Origin: an uncultured Corynebacterium sp.
Lineage (GTDB): Bacteria > Actinomycetota > Actinomycetes > Mycobacteriales > Mycobacteriaceae
DNA: 7,012 nucleotides
Assembly (NCBI GenBank): GCA_915275065.1
Contig: CAJZGD010000134.1
Span: 1 to 7,012, forward strand
Direction: 5' to 3'
The notes beneath the pieces are model-generated. The model was not told the origin of the DNA. It saw only the letters and a program-made list of their open reading frames with translations, and did no database searches. Below are positions 1-5,760 of the stretch, one piece after another (position 1 is the stretch's first letter; the number at the start of each line of letters is the position of its first letter). A program made the translations under genes and the position numbers.

Positions 1-513
1 GCCGGGGTGAGCGAGACCGCGGCCCGGGTGTGTATCACGGCAACAGCAACGTCGAAGGCATGGAATACTGCGGGACTCAAGTGCGCGCAGATTATTTTCA
101 GCAACGCGGACGATGAGCGGATGTGGCAAGGACTGACGAACGCAACGAAGGATGGGGCGTCGATTCTGGGGTTGGTGGCTGCGGAGGCCGCATACCGGTC
201 GGGCCGGGAGTTCCTGGATGCGGAATTGGAGTATTTGCAGGCGAATCGGGATTTTTTGGTGGCGGAGTTGCCGAATGCGTTGCCTGGGGTGAAGCTGCGG
301 GTGCCGGAGGCAACCTATTTGTTGTGGCTGGATTTGTCCGAGACGGATATTCCGGGGAATAAGGCCACGTATTTGTTGGAGCATGCGAAGGTTGCGGTGA
401 ATGATGGTGCCTGGTTTGGGGAGATCGGCACCGATTGTGTCCGACTGAATTTCGCCACGTCACGGGAAATTCTGCATCAGGCGCTGACCCGTATAGCATC
501 TATGAGGAAGTAA
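1..513 (+). CDS. aecD: C-S beta-lyase (cystathionine beta-lyase, MalY/PatB type), C-terminal part
   Basis: Fold type I PLP enzyme that cleaves the C-S bond of cystathionine-like amino acids, giving homocysteine (or a thiol), pyruvate and ammonia in the cytoplasm. The frame is open from base 1, so the start and N-terminal half lie outside the window; 170 residues are visible, roughly half of a 325-390 residue family member. The PLP-binding lysine is seen in the motif TATSKAWN, with the Lys codon at 55-57, followed by AGLKCAQ. Near the C-terminus the motif CVRLNFATSR carries the arginine (codon 442-444) expected to hold the substrate carboxylate. The first possible start here, GTG at 7, is internal and should not be used. 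brnQ follows after 28 bp, which is the aecD-brnQ order known from C. glutamicum, so the two are probably co-transcribed. A general class I/II aminotransferase is the alternative, but the SKAWN motif and the neighbour favour AecD. Confidence 0.87.
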   Translation, partial: AGVSETAARVCITATATSKAWNTAGLKCAQIIFSNADDERMWQGLTNATKDGASILGLVAAEAAYRSGREFLDAELEYLQANRDFLVAELPNALPGVKLRVPEATYLLWLDLSETDIPGNKATYLLEHAKVAVNDGAWFGEIGTDCVRLNFATSREILHQALTRIASMRK

Positions 514-529
514 CTATTGTGCTGCCCCC

Positions 530-537
530 AAAGGAGG
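530..537 (+). promoter_or_regulatory. Ribosome binding site of brnQ
   Basis: AAAGGAGG lies 4 bases before the ATG at 542. It is a near-perfect Shine-Dalgarno sequence in the short gap after the aecD stop. It fixes the brnQ start and suggests translation independent of aecD, even if both genes share a transcript. Confidence 0.8.
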
Positions 538-541
538 ACTG

Positions 542-1900
542 ATGTCCAAACGAGCGCTGTTTGCTATTGCGCTTATGTTGTTTTCCATGTTTTTTGGTGC
601 GGGGAATCTGATTTTCCCACCAATGTTGGGGGCTAATGCGGGTGATAATTTTGTGCCCGCGGTGACAGGGTTCCTCATCAGTGGGGTGGCGTTGCCGGTG
701 TTGGCGATTATTGCTATTGCGTTGTCGGGGCAGGATATTCGGGCGTTGGCGGCCCGGGCGGGCACGGTGTTTACCATCGTGTTTTCTATAGCGATTTATT
801 TGTCGATCGGCACGTTTTTCGGGATTCCCCGAACGGGGGCGGTGAGTTTTTCCACGGCGGTTTCCCCAGTCACCGGGTGGGAGAGCACGCCGGCATCGGT
901 CGGGTTTAACCTGGTGTTTTTCGCGGTGGCAACCTGGTTGGCGTTGAACCCGTCGGGGCTGGTGGATCGGCTGGGGAAGGTGCTCACCCCGGCGTTGTTG
1001 GCGCTGTTGGTGGTGTTGATTGTGCTGTCGCTGTTCCAGCTGCATAATCCGGGTACCGCCCCCACCGAGGAGTATGCCGCGTCGCCGTTTCCGGCGGGGC
1101 TAATGGAGGGCTATTTCACCATGGATTCGCTGGCGGCGTTGGCATTTGGCATTTTGGTGATTTCGGCGATTAAGGAGCAGAAGATCGCTAACCCGCTGCC
1201 CGGCACCACCATGGCGGCGTTGGGGGCGGGCGCACTGTTGGGCACTATTTATTTGGGGTTGGCCATCATGGGGTCGCGGATTCCCGAGGGGCAGTCGTAT
1301 AAGGATGGGGCAACATTATTGTCGCACGCATCGTTGCAGGTGTTGGGGTTCCCGGGCCAGGTGGTGTTGGGGGGCGTGGTGTTATTGGCATGCTTGACGA
1401 CGGCGGTGGGGCTGCTCGCAGCAACCAGCGAGTTTTTCAACTATTTGGTGCCGAAAATCTCGTATCGGACCTGGCTGATGACATTTGCGGTGGTGTCGTT
1501 TGGGATTGCCAGCGGCGGCCTAGAGACGGTGATTAGCATTGCCACCCCCATCATTGTGTTTATTTATCCGGTGGCGATGACGGTGATCATTGTGACGCTC
1601 ATCGGGGCGGTGGTGAAGCCGATCCTGCCGCTGTATTGGGGGTTTGCAATCCCCGCATGGGGCGTGTTCTTGTGGTCGGTGGTGGACAAGATTGTGACAT
1701 TGCAGTCGGGGGCGCCGATTGAGCTGCCGTTGGTTAATGCGGATTTCACGTGGCTTGCCCCGGCCATTGTGGGCCTGGCCGTGGGGGCAAGCATTGATTT
1801 CTTCCGTAAGGAGGATTGTCAGCGGCGGATTGCGCGGACGAATGAGAAGATTCGGACGTGGAACAGCATTAAGATCGTCCGGGAAACGGATCCGGTTTAA
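542..1900 (+). CDS. brnQ: Branched-chain amino acid:cation symporter BrnQ
   Basis: Integral membrane carrier of the LIVCS family that imports isoleucine, leucine and valine with Na+ or H+. The 452-residue protein opens with the family hallmark: LFSMFFGAGNLIFPP at residues 13-27, then a GF..SGVALPVLAI segment. Hydrophobic stretches follow along the chain, consistent with the usual 12 helices. After about residue 421 (SIDFF) comes a charged cytoplasmic tail of about 30 residues rich in Arg, Lys and Glu, so the protein is somewhat longer than the roughly 426-residue C. glutamicum BrnQ. The ATG at 542 is chosen because of the strong GGAGG just upstream and because the hallmark begins at the expected depth. 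It sits 28 bp after aecD and ends 9 bp from the convergent gene, with no convincing hairpin plus T-tract terminator in between. Codons are rich in TTG and other G-ending forms. The family call is very secure; the coupling ion cannot be read from the sequence. Confidence 0.95.
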   Translation: MSKRALFAIALMLFSMFFGAGNLIFPPMLGANAGDNFVPAVTGFLISGVALPVLAIIAIALSGQDIRALAARAGTVFTIVFSIAIYLSIGTFFGIPRTGAVSFSTAVSPVTGWESTPASVGFNLVFFAVATWLALNPSGLVDRLGKVLTPALLALLVVLIVLSLFQLHNPGTAPTEEYAASPFPAGLMEGYFTMDSLAALAFGILVISAIKEQKIANPLPGTTMAALGAGALLGTIYLGLAIMGSRIPEGQSYKDGATLLSHASLQVLGFPGQVVLGGVVLLACLTTAVGLLAATSEFFNYLVPKISYRTWLMTFAVVSFGIASGGLETVISIATPIIVFIYPVAMTVIIVTLIGAVVKPILPLYWGFAIPAWGVFLWSVVDKIVTLQSGAPIELPLVNADFTWLAPAIVGLAVGASIDFFRKEDCQRRIARTNEKIRTWNSIKIVRETDPV

Positions 1901-1909
1901 GGCAGCCGG

Positions 1910-2392
1910 CTAGTCCCGCCAAATGACCCGCACTCCCCGATGGTAGAGGGCATCGGCGAATTGGGTGGGGGTCATAGTGGGCCCAGTGGGGAATGAAAAG
2001 GTGTAGTCGGCATAATTTTTTTCATCGGTGATGGGATGGTCCGGTAAGAGCATGCCGTCGGCGCCTTGATGAAAAAGGTATCCTACCTGGAGTTGGTTGG
2101 TGGGGAACCGGACTCCGGTTTCGGTGATGTGGACTTCGTTATTGTCAATTGTGAGAATGGGTCGGCGAGATCGCCGAAAATTGGTTATTATTCCCCAAAC
2201 GCTTAATAACACTCCTACCAAGGGGACTGTGAGGGATATGAGAACGAGAGTAAGCCACCAGCCTTGGGCGTCGATAAGCAAGGTGCCCAATAATGTGGCG
2301 GTCAGGCACATGATGCTCAATAGGATCATGGTGCACACGGCGGTGCGGGAACGGAAGAAACTTTTTGTTGAGGTACGCAGCACAATCGTCAC
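1910..2392 (-). CDS. Small two-helix membrane protein of unknown function
   Basis: I do not recognise this 160-residue protein. It has a short basic N-terminus (several Arg and Lys before residue 18) and two hydrophobic segments at about 18-40 and 45-69. A cytosolic-looking domain of about 90 residues follows, opening with the basic stretch NFRRSRRP and ending VIWRD. The pattern of two helices, then a beta-rich domain (ILTIDNNEVHITETGVRF) resembles bacterial PH-like membrane proteins, but that is inference only. The start is GTG at 2392; an in-frame stop lies a little upstream, and the first ATG (codon at 2327-2329) would cut into helix one. No good Shine-Dalgarno is visible before the GTG. 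A hand count of bases 2161-2340 gives 92 of 180 G+C (51%), against 44 of 60 (73%) in 4321-4380. It is convergent with brnQ and divergent from the importer operon. Two helices without shadowing a larger gene support a real CDS. Confidence 0.72.
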   Translation of the reverse strand: MTIVLRTSTKSFFRSRTAVCTMILLSIMCLTATLLGTLLIDAQGWWLTLVLISLTVPLVGVLLSVWGIITNFRRSRRPILTIDNNEVHITETGVRFPTNQLQVGYLFHQGADGMLLPDHPITDEKNYADYTFSFPTGPTMTPTQFADALYHRGVRVIWRD

Positions 2393-2435
2393 AGAACTTA
2401 ATTTATTCCACAGCGGCGGTGAGTCTTAGATAATC
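2393..2435. promoter_or_regulatory. Short divergent intergenic control region
   Basis: Only 43 bp separate the GTG of the minus-strand membrane protein from the ATG of the importer lipoprotein, so any promoters for the two must overlap each other or the coding ends. The stretch is locally AT-rich. TAGATAAT at 2427-2434 resembles a -10 box, but it lies directly before the ATG, so a start site there would fall inside the gene; TTAATTTATT at 2398-2407 is a better-placed -10 candidate for the + strand. No convincing -35 partner is seen. GGTGAG at 2418-2423 could be a weak ribosome site for the lipoprotein gene, 12 bases before its ATG. An imperfect dyad (2420-2436, 5 of 8 pairs) overlaps the start. 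All element assignments are tentative. Confidence 0.35.
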
Positions 2436-3965
2436 ATGCAGAAAATAGCAAAAATTCTTTTTTCGACCGGGTTGGTGGGGTTGCTTGCGGCATGTTCCGC
2501 AGGTAGTACGGCCAGCAGCGGTGTGGGGGACGCGGTGGTCGACACCCCGGCAACGTCCGCCGCACACACAATTGTGGTGGGTACCACGGCCCCGCCGGCA
2601 TCGTTGGACTTTACGACGACCTCCGGCGCGGCAATCCCACAGGCCCTCATGGGCAATGTGTACGAGGGCCTGGTGCGCATCGACCAGGACAGTACCATCC
2701 AACCGCTGCTGGCCACCTCGTGGGAGCTGGACGATGCCGGCACCACCTACACGTTTCACCTGCGGGAAGGCGTGAAATTCTCCAATGGGGACGAGTTCAC
2801 CGCGGACACCGCCAAGTTTTCCATCGACCGGGTGGCGGACTGGAGCAATGGGCTGAAAGCCAGCATGTCCGTGGTGGACCACACCGAGGTGGTCGACCAG
2901 CACACCCTTAAGGTTGTGTTGAAACAACGTTCGAACGGGTGGCTATGGTCCATGGGCACCCTGGTTGGGGCGATGATGACCCCCAACGGGGTGGCGAACC
3001 TGGCCACCAAACCGGTAGGCACCGGGCCCTATGTGGTCGACAAGTGGGCGGTGGGCACCTCACTCACCATGGTGGCCCGACCGGACTATTGGGGTGGGGA
3101 AATCGCCAACGACCGGGCGGTCTTCCGCTATTTCGGGGATGCGATTTCCCTCACCAACGCGGTGCGATCCGGCACCATTGATGCAGCTATCGGCCTGCAA
3201 TCCCCAGAATTATTGGAGTCGTTACAGGCGGATAATAATCTCGTCGTTGAGGTGGGCAGCACCAACGGTGAGGTGATACTCAGCATGAATAATAAGCGCG
3301 CCCCCTTCACCGATGTGCGGGTGCGGCAGGCCGTCATGTACGGGGTGGATCGGCAGGCGATCATCGACACCACGTGGGAGGGCTACGGGGTAGAGACCGG
3401 GGGCACACCGGTGCCACCCACCGACCCCTGGTACACCGGGGAAAGCGAATACCAGTTCGACCCGGCGCGGGCGCGGGAGCTCATGGCCGAGGCCGGGGCG
3501 GTGGGCACGGAAATCACCCTCTCGGTGCCGTCGCTCCCCTACGCCCAATCCGCGTCGGAAATCCTGTACTCGCAACTGTCGGACATTGGCTTCAAAGTGA
3601 AGATCGAGTCGACGGAGTTTCCGGCCGTGTGGCTCGCCAAGGTACTCAAGGGGAAAAACTACGACATGTCGCTCATCGCCCACGTCGAACCGCGGGACAT
3701 CCCCCACCTGTTCGGCAACCCCGACTACTACCTGGGCTTCGACAGCCCCAAGGTGCGGGAGCTTCTGGCGGAAGCAGATGCGGCGCCGGAAGACGAATAT
3801 GCGGAGCTCATGCAGCAGGCGGTGGTAGAAATCATGGCGCAGGCCGGGGCGGACACCCTATTTAACCTGCCCATGATCGTGGTCACCCACAACGGCATCA
3901 CCGGGATTCCGCGGAACTCCGTCGCCGACGGGTTAGTGCTGTCCGGCGTGAAGAAGGAGGCATAG
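2436..3965 (+). CDS. ABC importer substrate-binding lipoprotein, family 5 (DppA/OppA/NikA type)
   Basis: Captures the transported solute on the outer face of the membrane and delivers it to the permeases encoded next. Of its 509 residues, the first 20 form a lipoprotein signal: Lys at 3 and 6, a hydrophobic core, and the lipobox LAAC with the lipid-bearing Cys at 20. A Ser/Ala/Gly-rich linker follows. The mature part shows the family 5 pattern in order: MGNVYEGLVRID, a LATSWELDD..TTYTFHLREGVKFSNGDEF segment, VGTGPYVVDKW at about 194-204, RPDYWGG, and FTDVRVRQAVMYGVDRQAIID. Length is normal for the family (about 500-540). The ATG at 2436 gives an intact signal peptide, although its ribosome site is weak. 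The gene heads a four-gene operon. Peptides are the most common ligands, with nickel and opines or sugars in subgroups; I cannot tell which applies. The family call is very secure, the ligand unknown. Confidence 0.93.
   Translation: MQKIAKILFSTGLVGLLAACSAGSTASSGVGDAVVDTPATSAAHTIVVGTTAPPASLDFTTTSGAAIPQALMGNVYEGLVRIDQDSTIQPLLATSWELDDAGTTYTFHLREGVKFSNGDEFTADTAKFSIDRVADWSNGLKASMSVVDHTEVVDQHTLKVVLKQRSNGWLWSMGTLVGAMMTPNGVANLATKPVGTGPYVVDKWAVGTSLTMVARPDYWGGEIANDRAVFRYFGDAISLTNAVRSGTIDAAIGLQSPELLESLQADNNLVVEVGSTNGEVILSMNNKRAPFTDVRVRQAVMYGVDRQAIIDTTWEGYGVETGGTPVPPTDPWYTGESEYQFDPARARELMAEAGAVGTEITLSVPSLPYAQSASEILYSQLSDIGFKVKIESTEFPAVWLAKVLKGKNYDMSLIAHVEPRDIPHLFGNPDYYLGFDSPKVRELLAEADAAPEDEYAELMQQAVVEIMAQAGADTLFNLPMIVVTHNGITGIPRNSVADGLVLSGVKKEA
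3952..3960 (+). promoter_or_regulatory. Ribosome binding site of the first permease gene
   Basis: AGAAGGAGG sits inside the last codons of the substrate-binding protein gene, 9 bases before the ATG at 3970. The gene begins ATGATG, so the second ATG at 3973 (12 bases away) is a possible alternative start. The first has the more usual spacing. Confidence 0.75.
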
Positions 3966-3969
3966 GACA

Positions 3970-4926
3970 ATGATGCTGAAACGAATTGGGGCGAACACGC
4001 TGCGCTACCTGCTGACCCTACTGGTGGCGAGCCTGGTGATTTTCATTGCGCTGCGGGTCATCCCCGGCAACCCTGCTGAGGTGGCCCTGGGGGTGACCGC
4101 CACGGACGAGTCAGTGGCGAAACTGTCGGCCACCATGGGGATCGACAAGCCCCTGTGGCAACAATACGTCACCTGGGTGCAGGGCCTGATCACCGGCAAC
4201 CTGGGCATGTCGCTCACATCGGGTGCGGACATTTCCCCCCTGGTGTTCGACCGGCTCCAGGTGTCAATCATCCTGGTGGGGTGCGCCATGGTCATGGCCC
4301 TGGGGTTGAGCATTCCCCTGGGGGTGTGGGCGGCAAGGCGGGCCCGCAAATGGGACGGGGTGGCCATCACGGTGCTCAGCCAGATCGGCATCGCCATCCC
4401 CAGCTTCCTGGCGGCCATCCTCCTGGTGGCCTGGTTCGCGGTGCGGCTCAAATGGGTGCCGGCCAACGGTTGGTCCGTGCCCAGCGAAGACTTTGGGGGG
4501 TTCGTGGCCCGACTGATACTCCCGGTGATTTCGCTGGGCATTGTGCAGGCAGCCATTATGACCCGCTACGTGCGGTCGGCGGTGCTCGACGTCATGGATG
4601 AGGATTTCATGCGGACCGCCCGGGCAAAAGGCCTCAGCCCCGGGCAGGCGCTCATGGCCCACGGGCTGCGAAACGCGGCGCTGCCGGTGCTCACGGTCAC
4701 CGGGCTGCAAATCACCAACCTCCTCATCGGGGCGGTGGTGATCGAAAAAGTATTCGTCATCCCCGGACTGGGCAGCATGCTCCTGCAGGCGGTCACCGAC
4801 CGGGACCTGCCGACGGTACAAACAATTGTGATGGTTCTAGTGATCTTCGCGGTCGTCGTCAACGCCATGGTGGACGTGGCGTATGCGGTGGTGGATCCGC
4901 GAACCCGAAGCGAGGTGACAGCATAA
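3970..4926 (+). CDS. ABC importer permease, DppB/OppB type
   Basis: One of the two membrane subunits forming the transport channel of the importer. The 318-residue protein has six predicted helices at roughly 10-31, 98-122, 131-158, 178-198, 238-262 and 280-308, and the large outer loop after helix one typical of DppB (FIALRVIPGNPAEVALG, then the MGIDKPLWQQYVTWVQGLITGNLGMS region). The cytoplasmic EAA coupling loop is canonical: DFMRTARAKGL at 212-222, with its conserved Gly at 221, continuing to RNAALP at 234-239. The helix that follows and the VIEKVFVIPGLGSMLLQAV segment also fit the family. The start is ATG 3970, 4 bp after the preceding stop and preceded by AAGGAGG. The stop overlaps the start of the next gene by one base (TAATG), which suggests translational coupling. 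Length is normal (306-340). The call is very secure; the substrate is that of the whole system. Confidence 0.94.
   Translation: MMLKRIGANTLRYLLTLLVASLVIFIALRVIPGNPAEVALGVTATDESVAKLSATMGIDKPLWQQYVTWVQGLITGNLGMSLTSGADISPLVFDRLQVSIILVGCAMVMALGLSIPLGVWAARRARKWDGVAITVLSQIGIAIPSFLAAILLVAWFAVRLKWVPANGWSVPSEDFGGFVARLILPVISLGIVQAAIMTRYVRSAVLDVMDEDFMRTARAKGLSPGQALMAHGLRNAALPVLTVTGLQITNLLIGAVVIEKVFVIPGLGSMLLQAVTDRDLPTVQTIVMVLVIFAVVVNAMVDVAYAVVDPRTRSEVTA
4912..4918 (+). promoter_or_regulatory. Ribosome binding site of the second permease gene
   Basis: GAGGTGA lies in the end of the first permease gene, 7 bases before the ATG at 4926. Together with the TAATG stop/start overlap it supports coupled translation of the two permeases. 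Confidence 0.65.
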
Positions 4927-5759
4927 TGACGATCATGAAAAAACTCCCCATCGCCGGCTGGATTGGTGGGGCAATCGTGTGCGTAGTAATCCTCATGGCG
5001 CTGGTGTCGTGGGTATGGACCCCCTACGATCCGCTGCACGCCTACCCAGAGGTACGGCTCCAGTCCAGCAGCCTCCAGCACTGGTTAGGCACCGACCGGT
5101 TCGGGCGGGACGTGCTCTCCCAAATCATGGTGGGGGCCCGAATCACCCTGGCGGTCGGCGTGGTGGCCGTCGTGGTGGCCGCGGCCATCGGCGTGCCCCT
5201 GGGCGTGATCGCCGCCATGCGGCGGGGCACGGTGGAGGCCATCATCATGCGCTCATCGGACCTACTGTTGGCGTTCCCGGGCTTATTGCTGGCAATCATC
5301 GCCACCGCCATGTTTGGGGCGACAACGCTCACCGCAATGGTGGGCATTGGGCTAGCGAACGTGCCTGGGTTTGCTCGGATCTCCCGAGCGGCGGCGCTCA
5401 CGGTCATGTCGCTCGACTATGTGGCGGCCGCCCGAACGGCGAAACGCGGCAGCCTGTACATTGCCACCCGGCACGTGCTGCCGAACATCACCGGGGTGAT
5501 TATTGTGCAGGCGTCGGTGTCGTTCGCGCTGGCCATCCTCGCGGAGGCGGGGCTGAGCTTCCTGGGGTTGGGAACACCACCGCCAGACCCCAGCTGGGGG
5601 CGGATGCTCCAGTCGGCGCAATCATCACTCACCACCGCCCCCTACCTGGCGGTGTGGCCGGGGTTGGCGATCGCAATCACGGTGTTGGGTTTTAACTTAT
5701 TAGGCGATGGGCTGCGGGACCTTTACGATCCGCGGTTACGAGACGAGAGGCACAACTAG
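4926..5759 (+). CDS. ABC importer permease, DppC/OppC type
   Basis: Second membrane subunit, pairing with the DppB-type protein. The 277 residues open with a cytoplasmic stub and helix one (about 12-31). The DppC hallmark HWLGTDRFGRDVLSQIMVG then spans 52-70, and the ARITLAV helix follows. The EAA loop runs from DYV at 164 to RHVLPN, and the end shows ILAEAGLSFLGLGTPPPDPSWG and a final helix with LLGDGLRDLYDPR, all typical of the family. Odd point: the position normally held by the conserved EAA Gly is Lys173 (ART-AKRG), with a Gly two residues later. The ATG overlaps the previous stop by one base and has GAGGTGA upstream; the next ATG (codon 4) is a possible alternative. Length is near the family minimum of about 275-300 but appears complete. 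The family is very secure; whether the EAA change affects coupling is unknown. Confidence 0.93.
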   Translation: MTIMKKLPIAGWIGGAIVCVVILMALVSWVWTPYDPLHAYPEVRLQSSSLQHWLGTDRFGRDVLSQIMVGARITLAVGVVAVVVAAAIGVPLGVIAAMRRGTVEAIIMRSSDLLLAFPGLLLAIIATAMFGATTLTAMVGIGLANVPGFARISRAAALTVMSLDYVAAARTAKRGSLYIATRHVLPNITGVIIVQASVSFALAILAEAGLSFLGLGTPPPDPSWGRMLQSAQSSLTTAPYLAVWPGLAIAITVLGFNLLGDGLRDLYDPRLRDERHN

Positions 5760-5760
5760 G

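Noticed and set aside
7..513. GTG at 7 as the true start of the first gene
   Set aside because: The frame is open to base 1, and a start here would leave only ten or so residues before the PLP lysine motif, removing half of the enzyme. It is an internal Val codon of a gene that begins outside the window.
500..1045. 181-residue open frame on the minus strand opposite brnQ
   Set aside because: The translation is dominated by Gln, Arg and His with no hydrophobic core; it is a shadow of the brnQ reading frame.
1885..1900. Hairpin around AAACGGATCCGGTTT as a brnQ terminator
   Set aside because: The stem is only four A/T-rich pairs with a mismatch, lies inside the last codons of brnQ and has no following T run.
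2097..2429. 110-residue plus-strand frame overlapping the minus-strand membrane protein
   Set aside because: It has no hydrophobic segments or domain and no ribosome site, while the opposite strand encodes a coherent two-helix protein over the same bases.
2427..2434. TAGATAAT as a leaderless promoter -10 box for the importer
   Set aside because: It sits one base before the ATG, so transcription would start about five bases inside the gene. An internal start would destroy the lipoprotein signal peptide.
4264..4821. 185-residue minus-strand frame, and a 183-residue one at 4005-4556, opposite the first permease
   Set aside because: Both are antisense to a permease with a canonical EAA loop and normal length, and neither shows any motif.
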